NCBI GenBank assembly: GCA_021201535.1
Contig: JAJQEU010000021.1
Coordinates: forward strand, 1-34,456
Direction of reading: 5' to 3'
Length of the DNA: 34,456 bases
Source of the DNA: Clostridiales bacterium
GTDB lineage: Bacteria; Bacillota; Clostridia; Lachnospirales; Lachnospiraceae
The first letter of the stretch is position 1. Each line of letters opens with the position of its first letter. This document shows, in pieces, positions 15,558-23,578 of the stretch. The notes beneath the pieces were generated by a model. That model saw only the letters and a program-made list of their open reading frames with translations. It made no database searches and was not told the DNA's origin. A program made the translations under genes and the position numbers.

Positions 15558-16679
15558 CTAATCTTCTTTGAAATCATCCTGTGCGGTGTTCATGGCCGGG
15601 CGTTTATCGGTTTCCGGCACTAACGTGGGTCTTCCGGGCGGCTTGTAAACGAGGCTGCCCAGCAGCTGCTCAAATTTCTTTTTCCCCAGAAGGGATGTCA
15701 TGGCGGTGATCCCCATCAGTTTCTTCTCATAAGGATCATATCCCGCGCCGGTGACAGTGGCCGCGACCGCGGCGTCATCCGTATATTTGCGGTTTGACCG
15801 GCCTTCCACAACTTTCCAGCCTTCATAATGGATGCCGGACTGCGCCTGGCGCAGGGCGTATTCCTTGATGTCATTTCCCCAGGCGACCAGCTCATCCACC
15901 TTTGAGAGGATGGCGGCGATCTCCGTGTCGTCCAGGGCGGCGGGCATTTCAAAATCGTATCTGGCAAGCTCCAGATTGTACTCCGCGCGTTTCCTGCAGG
16001 TGGCTTTAACCTTGCAGAACTGGCAGTGGTCGCCGGCCTTGAAATCACCCTTGCCGTCATAGGCGAGCTGCGCGGTGGGCTTTAAGGTTTCTTCCGCCCA
16101 TGAAAGCAGGCCGTCCTTGCTGATGGTATAAGTGCTGATATTTTCGCGGCGCGGCTGGAAGATGGTCATCTTTACGGAATCAATGTCGTAGATCCCGTCA
16201 TAGGTATCCAGGGCGCCGAGGGCGTAACACATCATCTGCGGGTTCTGCTCTGCGTCCACGAGGACGCCGACGCCGTATTTGAAATCAATGATGTGCAGTG
16301 TGTGGTCTGCGACGATCAGGCAGTCGCCGGTGCCGAAGCCGTCCGGTACCCATTTGGAGAAGTCCAGCCTCTGTTCCACCAGTACCCGCGGATCCTGACA
16401 GTATGTACGGGCTTCCTCCAGCTGCTCCATGACATAGGAGCAATACTGGTCCGTGCAGCTGTCCATTTCCTGGTCGAACCAGGTGAGGTCCGGGGTGGGA
16501 TCCTGTGCGGGCTGGCCGATGGCGTGCAGCACTTTGTATTCACAGAGTGCGTGGGCGTCGGTTCCCTGCTGTGCGTAGGGGCTTCCCTCATCTTTGACGG
16601 AAGCGCAGAGCTTCGCGCTGGGCGGGCAGTTCAGCCACCGGTGGCTTGCAGATGCGGAGAGGAATGCGTGGTTAAGCAT
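15558..16679 (-). CDS. DUF2800 phage protein, Cas4/RecB-like nuclease
   Basis: This encodes 373 residues. The opening LSASASHRWLNCPPSAKL and AQQGTDAHALCEYK are characteristic of DUF2800. It has a PD-(D/E)XK-like core (DCLIVADHTLHIIDFKYG) and a downstream cysteine cluster (CQFCKVKATC) that, with a more distant cysteine, could hold an iron-sulfur cluster as in Cas4/AddB relatives. It probably acts as an exonuclease in phage recombination with DUF2815. The ATG overlaps the stop of the upstream gene (ATGCTTAA). It ends with TAG, showing that TAG is a normal stop in this phage. Confidence 0.88.
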   Translation of the reverse strand: MLNHAFLSASASHRWLNCPPSAKLCASVKDEGSPYAQQGTDAHALCEYKVLHAIGQPAQDPTPDLTWFDQEMDSCTDQYCSYVMEQLEEARTYCQDPRVLVEQRLDFSKWVPDGFGTGDCLIVADHTLHIIDFKYGVGVLVDAEQNPQMMCYALGALDTYDGIYDIDSVKMTIFQPRRENISTYTISKDGLLSWAEETLKPTAQLAYDGKGDFKAGDHCQFCKVKATCRKRAEYNLELARYDFEMPAALDDTEIAAILSKVDELVAWGNDIKEYALRQAQSGIHYEGWKVVEGRSNRKYTDDAAVAATVTGAGYDPYEKKLMGITAMTSLLGKKKFEQLLGSLVYKPPGRPTLVPETDKRPAMNTAQDDFKED

Positions 16680-17034
16680 CGGTCAGTCCCTCCACTTCTT
16701 TTACAAGATCCGGATAGCTTTCTGCCGGGACGTTCGTCAGGCTGCCGCCATTTCCGTATTTTTTGACGAGTGTCTTGACCTGTACCTTGTACTGGCCTCC
16801 GGCTTCATTCGCCTTGCGGGCGAGGATCCCGCGGACATCTTCCTTTGAATATTGTTTTGCGGGTTCCGCGGGTGCGGGCGCCGCTTTCTTCTTTTTCTCC
16901 GGCGGCGGTGCGGCCGGTTTGTCCTCATCCGGCGCGGAATAAAATTCCTTCAGGGCTTTGCCTGTCTCCGCCAGTGTTTCCCCGCAGGTGATCAGGTTGT
17001 CGATCATCAGGGAAAGCTCACTCATTTTGCTCAT
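16672..17034 (-). CDS. Small phage protein with Pro/Ala/Lys-rich linker
   Basis: This encodes 120 residues from ATG 17034, chosen because AAGGAGACAG lies just upstream; an upstream in-frame extension would run through the neighbouring small gene. It has a helical N-terminus (about 1-35), a linker rich in P, A and K (about 38-65), then a compact C-terminal domain (about 66-120) beginning YSKEDVRGILARKANEAG that could be a SAP-like or Rho-N-like helical DNA-binding element. It is conserved in position upstream of DUF2800 in phages of this type, as far as I recall. Function is unknown. Confidence 0.7.
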   Translation of the reverse strand: MSKMSELSLMIDNLITCGETLAETGKALKEFYSAPDEDKPAAPPPEKKKKAAPAPAEPAKQYSKEDVRGILARKANEAGGQYKVQVKTLVKKYGNGGSLTNVPAESYPDLVKEVEGLTDA

Positions 17035-17182
17035 GTTGTCTGTCTCCTTCCTTTGACATGTCTGCCTGCAGTTTCCTTGCCAGCCGCTTGGCCACGACAC
17101 TGATCGCGATGAGGGTATCAATGAGTTCCTCATCTGCTGCGGTGATTGTGGGAGCGGCTTTTTCAATGGTTGCTCTGTTCAT
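17018..17182 (-). CDS. Small phage protein, first gene of the minus-strand replication operon
   Basis: This encodes 54 residues. ATG 17182 is preceded by an excellent RBS (GGAGGCAGAT). It is largely one helix, with a basic patch VAKRLARKLQ. Its 3' end overlaps the next gene by 17 bases, including that gene's RBS, which suggests coupled translation. There is no recognised family. It is the promoter-proximal gene of the operon, facing the repeat-rich region at 17183-17516. Confidence 0.65.
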   Translation of the reverse strand: MNRATIEKAAPTITAADEELIDTLIAISVVAKRLARKLQADMSKEGDRQHEQNE

Positions 17183-17262
17183 ATCTGCCTCCGTTTCTGT
17201 CCGGACTTTCCTTCCGGGCTACCCCTTAAAGTTCCCTGGGTCTGAACTTTTCCGGCGATTTT

Positions 17263-17284
17263 GAAAATTTCTTAAGAAAATTTC
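17263..17284. repeat. AT-rich palindrome, left
   Basis: GAAAATTTCTTAAGAAAATTTC is nearly self-complementary around CTTAAG. It is the left member of a pair with 17394-17416 inside the control region, and is a plausible protein-binding site or DNA-unwinding element. Confidence 0.55.
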
Positions 17285-17393
17285 GGATCGTCGGCAGTTC
17301 ATCTCCCGTACCCCCTAAAGTTCCCCACAGATGGATTTTTCCGGCAGGGACGCAGATTTTTTTGATGCGGTTTTTCCCTTTATAAAAGGAAGC

Positions 17394-17416
17394 GAAAATT
17401 TCTTTGAAGAAATTTC
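17394..17416. repeat. AT-rich palindrome, right
   Basis: A near copy of the left palindrome (AAATTTCTT and AAGAAATTT arms around TTG/GAA). It lies the same way relative to its flanking TAAAGTTCCC motif, giving the region its mirror symmetry. Confidence 0.55.
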
Positions 17417-17516
17417 AGATTTCGCCGGAATTCTGCCAGGCCAGGGAACTTTATGGGGTGTAGCGGAGAAGCCAAAGATTTGCCCTGTATGCAGAAAGGA
17501 TGGTGATTTTTATGGG

Positions 17517-17915
17517 GTGAGTTACAAAAACGCCGAGGGGTACTCTGATCCGGTGCCTTATGCGGCGGCAAGGAAGATGGATCAGGAAAACAGGAAGTAC
17601 CGGCCGCTGGTTTACATCTGTTCCCCGTTCCAGGGAGATGAGGATGGGAATGCGGCGAAGGCCAGACGGTTCTGCCGTTTCGCGGTGGACCAGGGAGCGA
17701 TCCCGCTGGCGCCGCACCTGCTGTTTCCGCAGTTTATGGAAGAAAGATCGGAATGGGAGCTTGCGCTGTTCATGGGCATGGTGCTGTTGGGCCACTGCTC
17801 GGAGGTGTGGGTGTTCGGTGAGAGAATTTCTTCCGGGATGGAAGCGGAGATTGCGAAGGCGGAGAAGAAGCAGATGAGGATCCGTTATTTTACGGAAGAC
17901 ATGAGGGAGGTTTGA
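17517..17915 (+). CDS. DUF4406 protein
   Basis: This encodes 132 residues from GTG 17517. That start gives VSYKNAEGYSDP, like the opening of phage homologues I recall. ATG 17577 is an alternative that would remove this segment. The core VYICSPFQGD, then ARRFCRFAVDQGAIPLAPHLLFPQF, then CSEVWVFGERISSGM matches DUF4406, a Rossmann-like fold related to nucleoside 2-deoxyribosyltransferases. A role in nucleotide metabolism is inferred from the fold. It is the first gene of the plus-strand replication operon, and the next gene begins 5 bases after its stop. Confidence 0.8.
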   Translation: MSYKNAEGYSDPVPYAAARKMDQENRKYRPLVYICSPFQGDEDGNAAKARRFCRFAVDQGAIPLAPHLLFPQFMEERSEWELALFMGMVLLGHCSEVWVFGERISSGMEAEIAKAEKKQMRIRYFTEDMREV

Positions 17916-17920
17916 ATTTT

Positions 17921-20204
17921 ATGAAGCTTATTTTGCAGATAGCCGATGTGGTATCAGATGCGAAGAACTGCCGCTACCCGAACCGGGTGCCAGTCATGAG
18001 CGCGGAGGAGCTGCAGGCAGCAGTGAGATTTGACCATGTGTGTGCGGAGTATAAGGATAATTACCGCAGTGTGGGAAATTTCATCCGGTCGAATGTGATT
18101 GTGATGGATTGTGACAATGACCATTCGGAGAACCCGGAGGAATGGATCACGACGGAGAAGATGAAAAAGCTCTTTGAGGATTATTCCTTTGCGGTGGCGC
18201 CCAGCCGTCATCATATGGTCCCGAAGGACGGGAAGGCGGCGCGGCCGAAGTACCATGTGTATTTTGAAATCAATGAAACGGAAGACGCGGAGTATTACGC
18301 GGCGCTGAAACGTGCGATCCAGAAGGTGTACCCGTTCTTTGATGACAATGCCCTGGATGCGGCGAGGTTCATTTTCGGTGCGGATTGCGGCGAGGTGTGC
18401 TGGCACGAGGGATGGAAAACGATTGACGAGGAAGTGGAGGTTCTGGCCGGGACCGGAGATGAGGACGCGGACGACGGCAGCTGGAGACCGGATGGGAAAA
18501 TCTCCCAGGGAACCAGGAACCGAACGCTTTCCCATTTTGCCGGACGTGCATTGAAGCGTTTCGGGGAGACGGAGAAGGCGAAGAAGATTTTTCTGGAAGA
18601 AGCGGCGAAATGTGATCCGCCTCTGGATAAGGAAGAACTGAAAACCATCTGGCACTCAGCTTTGAAATTTTACCGGAACACGGTGCAGACGCAGGAAGGC
18701 TATGTGGAGCCGGATGAGTACAACAGCGATTTTCGGGACGGATCCCTGAAGCCGGGCGATTATTCTGATATCGGACAGGCGAAGGCGCTGATTAAGGAAT
18801 ACGGCGGAGAGCTGCGTTTCTCCGAAGCCACGGATTTCCTGCGCTATGACGGTCAGGCGTGGATTGAGGACAAGCAGTACGCGGTGGGCGCCCTGGAGGA
18901 ATTCCTTGACCTGCAGCTGGAAGATGCGAATGACTGCGTACAGCGGTTGGCGAAAGCGCTGGTGGCAAGCGGCGTGGATGAGGAGACGGTGAAGGCCGGC
19001 GGGAAGCCGTTGGAGAAGGCCGTGACCGGAAAGCAGATAAAGCTGTTCCACGCTTATATAGCTGCGCGGGGTTATCTGGCGTTCGTCATGAAGCGCAGGG
19101 ATTGGAAGTATGTGGCGTCGGCGTTGAATGTGGCGAAGCCGATGATCCTCATCAATGTCAATTCCCTGGATACGGATGAAAACCTGCTGAATACGGCCGG
19201 AAGCGACGTTTGACCTGAAGAAGGGGCTGGATGGCGGGAAGCCACATGATCCGGCGGATTACATCACGAAATGTACGGCGTGTGCTCCGGGAGGTGAAGG
19301 AAAGAAACTGTGGGAGGATGCCCTGGATCTGTTTTTCTGCGGGGATAAGAGCCTGATCGCGTATGTGCAGCAGATCGTGGGAATGGCTGCAGTCGGCCGG
19401 GTCTATCAGGAGCATCTGATTATTGCCTACGGCAGTGGTGCGAACGGGAAGTCTACGTTCTGGAACACGGTGGCGCGGGTGATGGGAACCTATTCCGGGA
19501 AGCTGTCGGCGGAGACGTTGACCATGAACTGCAAGCGGAACGTGAAGCCGGAAATGGCGGAGCTGAAGGGCAGACGCCTCATCATTTCCTCGGAGATGCA
19601 GGAGGGGATGCGGCTGAATACGTCGATGGTCAAGCAGCTCTGCTCCACGGATGAGATTTTCGCGGAGAAGAAATACAAGGCGCCGTTTGCCTTTTCTCCA
19701 AGCCATACCCTGGTGCTGTATACGAACCATCTGCCTAAGGTTGGAGCAACGGACGACGGGATCTGGCGGCGGCTGATCGCCATTCCGTTCAATGCGAAGA
19801 TTGAGGGGAAGAGCGACATCAAGAATTATTCGGAATTCCTGTTTGAGAATGCCGGGGCTGCCATCATGGCTTGGATTATCGAGGGCGCGAAGAAAGCCAT
19901 TAATCTGCATTTCCATACGCCTCTGCCGAAGGTGGTGCAGGACGCGATTGACACATACCGGGAGGAAAACAACTGGCTCGGTCATTTCATCAGCGAGTGC
20001 TGTGATGTGGATCCTTCCTATAAGGAAAAGTCCGGTGGGTTTTATCAGCAGTACCGGGCGTACTGCACACTTTCCGGGGAATATATCCGCGGGACAGCAG
20101 ATTTTTACTCGGCGATAGAGAAAGCTGGATTTATCCGCAGACGGACGAATTCCGGGAACATTGTGTGCGGCCTGAAGCTGAAAGAGGGACAGGATTTCCT
20201 GTGA
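17921..20204 (+). pseudogene. P4-type phage primase/helicase (VapE-like), frameshifted
   Basis: With one base removed this is a single 760-residue frame. The N-terminal part (17921-19213) has a primase-like segment with VMDCDNDHS. The second part (about 19190-20204, in the +1 frame) has the SF3 helicase Walker A GSGANGKST and a D5/P4-type C-terminus (LYTNHLPKVGATDDGIWRR). The break is an extra G in ACGGCCG at 19195-19196, since removing it gives the continuous reading NTPEATFDL. ATG 17921 is preceded by GGGAGG; a TTG at 17912 is less likely. The intact protein would make primers and unwind DNA at the phage origin. Without frameshifting or an internal start, the helicase half would not be made. 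A sequencing error is the alternative. Confidence 0.88.
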
Positions 20205-20377
20205 TGAAGGTCGTGGAGATGCAGACACAGACCTTTTCGAGTGTAGGTGTGCAGGTCGTGACGGTTGGAATGAAAACATTTTCAACAGTGACATATGGCA
20301 GTTTTTCCAACGGCGGGAAGGTCGTGAATGTCTGCGGAGTAACTTTTTTCAAAATGGGATTTTTTAAAGAATCCTGA
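20204..20377 (+). CDS. Small protein coupled to the primase gene
   Basis: This encodes 57 residues. The ATG overlaps the primase stop in TGATG, which suggests coupled translation. It is rich in V, T, S and F with alternating beta-strand-like repeats (VGVQVVTVGMKTF, VVNVCGVTFF). I do not recognise a family. It could be a real small phage protein or a non-coding spacer that happens to be open. Confidence 0.45.
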   Translation: MKVVEMQTQTFSSVGVQVVTVGMKTFSTVTYGSFSNGGKVVNVCGVTFFKMGFFKES

Positions 20378-20410
20378 TTTTAAGCCATTTGTGGAGGTAG
20401 TGGATGTTCT

Positions 20411-20457
20411 ATATAAAAGTTCCTATAAGGAAAGAAAAAAATCCTTATATAAAAGTT
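20411..20457. repeat. Direct and inverted repeats upstream of VRR-NUC
   Basis: An 11-bp direct repeat ATATAAAAGTT (20411-20421 and 20447-20457) encloses an 8-bp inverted repeat TATAAGGA (20424-20431) / TCCTTATA (20442-20449). This looks like an operator or attenuator for the nuclease/helicase genes. The stretch is open as a 5' extension of the VRR-NUC frame, but the DNA repeats and the RBS downstream argue that it is not coding. Confidence 0.5.
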
Positions 20458-20508
20458 ACATATAGGCTTTCACAATCTCCACACGATGACTTTGACGGAG
20501 GTATGGCG

Positions 20509-20790
20509 GTGCATGAGAAGAGCATTGAGCAGAAATTGATTTCGGAAGTGAAAAGGCGCGGTGGGATCTGTCCGAAGTGGGTGTCACCAAGCTTTGACGG
20601 GATGCCCGACCGGATTGTGTTGCTGCCGGGGCGGCATATCGGATTTGTGGAAGTAAAGGCTCCGGGCAAAAAGCCGAGGCCACTGCAGAAATCCAGACAC
20701 AGGCTTCTGGCAGCTTTGGGTTTTACCACCTACATACTGGACGGAGCGGAACAGATTGGAGGGATTCTGGATGAGATACAATCCTCATGA
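20509..20790 (+). CDS. VRR-NUC domain nuclease
   Basis: This encodes 93 residues from GTG 20509, with GGAGG at 20497-20501 at good spacing; ATG 20503 is too close to that RBS. The core is typical of stand-alone phage VRR-NUC proteins: EQKLISEVKRRGGICPKW, then SPSFDGMPDRIVL (catalytic D) and IGFVEVKAPGKKPR (catalytic ExK), then QIGGILDEI. The family is a PD-(D/E)XK nuclease, in phages usually beside an SNF2-type helicase, as here, where the next gene overlaps it by 20 bases. The probable role is processing of branched phage DNA. Confidence 0.88.
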   Translation: MHEKSIEQKLISEVKRRGGICPKWVSPSFDGMPDRIVLLPGRHIGFVEVKAPGKKPRPLQKSRHRLLAALGFTTYILDGAEQIGGILDEIQSS

Positions 20791-22147
20791 TTATCAGAAA
20801 TATGCGATTGAATTTATAAAGCAGCATCCGGTGGCTGCGGTATTCCTGGATATGGGAATGGGCAAGAGCTCCATTACCCTGACGGCGGTTATGGAACTGA
20901 TGTATGAAAGCTTTGAGGTGCAGAAGGTTCTGGTGATCGCGCCCTTACGTGTGGCGCGGCATACCTGGGGCGAAGAAATTGAAAAATGGGACCATCTGCA
21001 TGGATTGAGGTATTCCGTGGCAGTAGGATCCGCGGCGGAGCGGAGGGCGGCACTCCAAAAGGATGCGGATATTTACATCATCAACCGGGAGAACGTGCAG
21101 TGGCTGGTGGAGTCGTCCGGGATGCCGTTTGATTACGACATGGTGGTGATTGATGAGCTGAGTTCCTTTAAGAACTGGCAGTCAAAACGCTTTCGGTCGC
21201 TGATGAAGGTGCGGCCGAAGGTGAAGCGGATTGTAGGACTGACCGGGACGCCATCTTCCAACGGGCTGATGGATCTGTTTGCGGAATTTAAGTGCCTGGA
21301 TATGGGGGAACGCCTGGGGAGGTTCATCGGACAGTACCGTGTAGATTATTTCACGCTGGATAAGATGAATGGGCCGGTGGTTTACAGCTACAAGCTGCGG
21401 CCGGGAGCGGAGCAGCGGATTTATGACAAAATCTCTGACATCACCATTTCCATGAAGGGAACGGATTACCTGAAAATGCCAGAGCTGATCAGCACGGAAC
21501 ACCGGGTCTATATGGACGATGTGGAGACGCGGCGTTATGAGGAAATGAAGCGGAACCTGGTGCTGCAGCTGCCGGAAGGGGAAATCACGGCGGCGAACGC
21601 GGCGTCCCTGTCCGGGAAGCTTCTACAGATGGCGAACGGTGCGGTGTATTCGGATGTTGGCGGTGTAGAGGATATCCATGACCGGAAATTGGATGCTTTG
21701 GAGGACATCCTGGAAGCAGCGAACGGAAAACCGGTGCTTGTGGCCTACTGGTACAAACATGACCTGGAGCGGATCACCAGACGGCTGGATGCTTTGAAGG
21801 TGGAGTACGTAAGGATTTCCTCTCCGGGAAGTATTGAGATGTGGAACCGTTGCGAGTTTTCCGTCGGTCTGATCCATCCGGCTTCTGCCGGACACGGGCT
21901 GAACCTGCAGAGCGGCGGTAGCACATTGGTGTGGTTCGGGCTGACATGGAGCCTGGAGTTGTACCAGCAGACGGTGGCGCGGCTCTGGAGGCAGGGGCAG
22001 ACATCCGGGACGGTTGTGGTGCAGCATATCATAACCGCCGGAACGATGGATGAGCGTGTACTGAAAGCGCTGGAAGAAAAGAATGGCACACAGGCGGCAC
22101 TGATTGATGCCGTGAAGGCGGAGGTGGGGAAGCATGGCAGCAAATAA
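20771..22147 (+). CDS. SNF2/DEAD-like phage helicase
   Basis: This encodes 458 residues from ATG 20771, with GGAGGG about 8 bases upstream inside the VRR-NUC gene. Motif I is FLDMGMGKSS (about residues 28-37), motif II DELSS (near 125), motif III GLTGTPSSNG, and motif VI QQTVARLWRQGQ near the C-terminus. This is the SNF2-like ATPase that follows VRR-NUC in many Firmicutes phages. It probably remodels or translocates on DNA together with that nuclease. It looks intact. Its 3' end overlaps the next, damaged small gene by 14 bases. Confidence 0.92.
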   Translation: MRYNPHDYQKYAIEFIKQHPVAAVFLDMGMGKSSITLTAVMELMYESFEVQKVLVIAPLRVARHTWGEEIEKWDHLHGLRYSVAVGSAAERRAALQKDADIYIINRENVQWLVESSGMPFDYDMVVIDELSSFKNWQSKRFRSLMKVRPKVKRIVGLTGTPSSNGLMDLFAEFKCLDMGERLGRFIGQYRVDYFTLDKMNGPVVYSYKLRPGAEQRIYDKISDITISMKGTDYLKMPELISTEHRVYMDDVETRRYEEMKRNLVLQLPEGEITAANAASLSGKLLQMANGAVYSDVGGVEDIHDRKLDALEDILEAANGKPVLVAYWYKHDLERITRRLDALKVEYVRISSPGSIEMWNRCEFSVGLIHPASAGHGLNLQSGGSTLVWFGLTWSLELYQQTVARLWRQGQTSGTVVVQHIITAGTMDERVLKALEEKNGTQAALIDAVKAEVGKHGSK

Positions 22148-22379
22148 GAATCTGGCGGAAAATCCGTATGAACGCCTTGCGAATGCCATTGTGCTGCAGG
22201 CCGTGGCGGATTACCGGGCGGCGTTAAAAAAGGTGTAGCATAATCCGGGAAATCAGGATGCTGTTAACGAGGCTTTGCAGTTGGAGAAATTCTTCCGGTC
22301 GCAGTGGTATGAGATGCTGACAAAGGTGGACGGCGAGTACCTGATCCGGAGGCTGCAGGAAGAGGTGAGAAAAGTATGA
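22134..22379 (+). pseudogene. Small phage protein interrupted by an in-frame TAG
   Basis: From ATG 22134 the frame is open for 34 codons (ending RAALKKV), meets TAG at 22236-22238, then continues open for 45 more codons (HNPGNQDAVNEALQLEKFF onward) to TGA 22377-22379. Both halves read as one helical protein of about 80 residues found between SNF2 and DUF1492 genes in such phages. The TAG is one base from CAG or AAG. The last codons overlap the next gene (ATGA). The gene is inactivated unless the amber is suppressed. Confidence 0.75.
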
Positions 22380-22807
22380 GTGGAAAAGAATATCTGGAAC
22401 AGGTGTACCGCTTTCACCAGCGGATCCTGTCAAAGGAAGCGGAACTGGAAAGCTACAGGGATTTATCCATGAGTATTTCCGGCAGCGGCTATGAAAGAAA
22501 TTATAATGCGACACGGAATACGGATCCGCCTTATGTGAAGTATTCCAACATAATCATGGACATTGAGCAGGAGATTAAAACAGACCAGGCTGAACTTGGA
22601 AATCTGAAATATGCAGTCGGACTTGAAATTGACAGGTTGGAATCCGTAAATGAACGGATGGTCCTGAGATATCGGTACCTGATGTTTATGACATGGGGCG
22701 AAGTTGCCAAAAAGCTGCATTATTCCAAACGCTGGGTCATTCGGATCCATGACCGGGCAATTTTCAATTTTGAACGGATGATGGAGGAGAAGAAAGATGA
22801 GTTATAG
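22376..22807 (+). CDS. DUF1492 sigma-like transcription regulator
   Basis: This encodes 143 residues. It has a coiled-coil N-terminus (about 1-75) followed by a sigma-70 region 4-like HTH: ERMVLRYRYLMFMTWGEVAKKLHYSKRWVIRIHDRA in sequence, with MTWGEVAKKL and YSKRWVIRIH as its two helices. DUF1492 and the related ArpU/RinA proteins act as late-gene activators in Firmicutes phages. Its position just before the packaging genes fits that role, and the repeat/promoter at 23431-23489 is a natural target (inference). The start overlaps the preceding stop (ATGA). It ends with TAG, overlapping the next gene by 11 bases. Confidence 0.85.
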   Translation: MSGKEYLEQVYRFHQRILSKEAELESYRDLSMSISGSGYERNYNATRNTDPPYVKYSNIIMDIEQEIKTDQAELGNLKYAVGLEIDRLESVNERMVLRYRYLMFMTWGEVAKKLHYSKRWVIRIHDRAIFNFERMMEEKKDEL

Positions 22808-23465
22808 AGAAGCTGTAGAAGATAAGATACCGAGGGAAAGAGATGCGAAAGGTTTTGACTGGTATTACCCGCTCTGCCATATCTGCGGGGCGCCGGTACA
22901 TACATGGAAATACGTGCGCGGCACAAAATATGTATGTGATGGATGCAGGGACTATTTCCGTGAACAGAAAAAACTGGAGCAGGATGTCGGCCAGACAGAG
23001 AAAAAAGAGAAGCGCCTTCAAACTGCAATAAAGAGGATTTCCAGGGTGGCGGAGATTGGTTTTTACCATGATGCGATTGAATGTGTCCGCGGGAAGCTGG
23101 AGACACCGGGATGGTTCCAGAGTACGGAGGAGATTATGACAGCGCTGGAACTTCTGCGGTGTGGTGTCAGGATTCATCATCAGGTGAAGGTATATGCTTA
23201 TTCCGTAGATTTTATTTTGCCGGATCTTCATGTGGCACTTGAGATTGACGGCAGAGTGTTTCATGGGAAGGACAAAATAAGGCAGCAGGAAATGAGAGAC
23301 AGGCTGATTGCGGAAAAACTGGGAGAGGGATGGCAGGTCATTCGGATTGATACGGATAACATCAATACAAATGTTACGAAGCTTCTGCCGGTGATAAAAG
23401 CTGTTTTGAGGGAGAGAAAAAAGAAGCCATCCCAGTTCACTCCAGTTCACCCCGGTTCACCTTGA
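22797..23465 (+). CDS. Vsr/DUF559-like endonuclease with N-terminal zinc ribbon
   Basis: This encodes 222 residues. The N-terminal zinc ribbon (CHICG at about 22-26 and CDGC at about 43-46) is followed by a coiled segment (about 50-80). The C-terminal domain has YSVDFILPDLHVALEIDGRVFH, then WQVIRIDTDNI, matching the very-short-patch-repair/DUF559 endonuclease fold, with D in VDF and E in LEID as likely catalytic residues. It starts inside the DUF1492 gene with AGGAG upstream. Its last codons are made of the decamer repeats at 23431-23460. It probably nicks DNA in recombination or packaging, or protects against mismatches; which is unknown. Confidence 0.75.
   Translation: MSYREAVEDKIPRERDAKGFDWYYPLCHICGAPVHTWKYVRGTKYVCDGCRDYFREQKKLEQDVGQTEKKEKRLQTAIKRISRVAEIGFYHDAIECVRGKLETPGWFQSTEEIMTALELLRCGVRIHHQVKVYAYSVDFILPDLHVALEIDGRVFHGKDKIRQQEMRDRLIAEKLGEGWQVIRIDTDNINTNVTKLLPVIKAVLRERKKKPSQFTPVHPGSP
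23431..23460. repeat. Three tandem decamers ending GTTCAC
   Basis: CCCAGTTCAC, TCCAGTTCAC and CCCGGTTCAC follow one another, with a partial fourth unit (GAGTTCC) just after. The 10-bp period places them on one face of the helix, directly upstream of the promoter at 23462. This suits an activator-binding array. Confidence 0.65.
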
Positions 23466-23489
23466 GTTCCGGCCTTAAAGTAGTATAAT
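23462..23489 (+). promoter_or_regulatory. Candidate late promoter
   Basis: TTGAGT (23462-23467) and a perfect TATAAT (23484-23489) are separated by 16 bases, right after the GTTCAC decamers. It would transcribe the HNH-terminase-head operon. The stretch 23490-23578 contains a 61-codon open frame but nothing that I would call a gene. Confidence 0.55.
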
Positions 23490-23578
23490 GGCATTAGTGA
23501 AAATAGACGAATGCGAAATACTGCAAGCTCTGAGAGAGAAATCTTTCAGGGCTTTTTCTATGGATGGAGGTGTGGAGA

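Larger units (their letters stand above)
17220..17462. repeat. Inverted-repeat control region with TAAAGTTCCC motifs
   Basis: The 334 bases between the divergent replication operons (17183-17516) have no gene. They hold three copies of a motif TACCCC-YTAAAGTTCCC: 17220-17240 (plus), 17309-17328 (plus) and 17441-17462 (minus, with ACCCCATAAAGTTCCCTGG). The outer copies face each other and each is followed inward by a TTCCGGCGA-like block and an AT-rich palindrome, so the region is one large imperfect inverted repeat centred near 17340. Partial copies (TATGGGGTG 17511-17519, GAGGGGTAC 17535-17543) run into the next gene. It could be an origin, an operator for both operons, or both. I could not pick clear -35/-10 boxes. 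Confidence 0.65.

Noticed and set aside
19158-20294. 378-codon minus-strand open frame over the primase gene
   Set aside because: It is a shadow of the helicase half, rich in R, H, P and L as antisense frames are, with no RBS.
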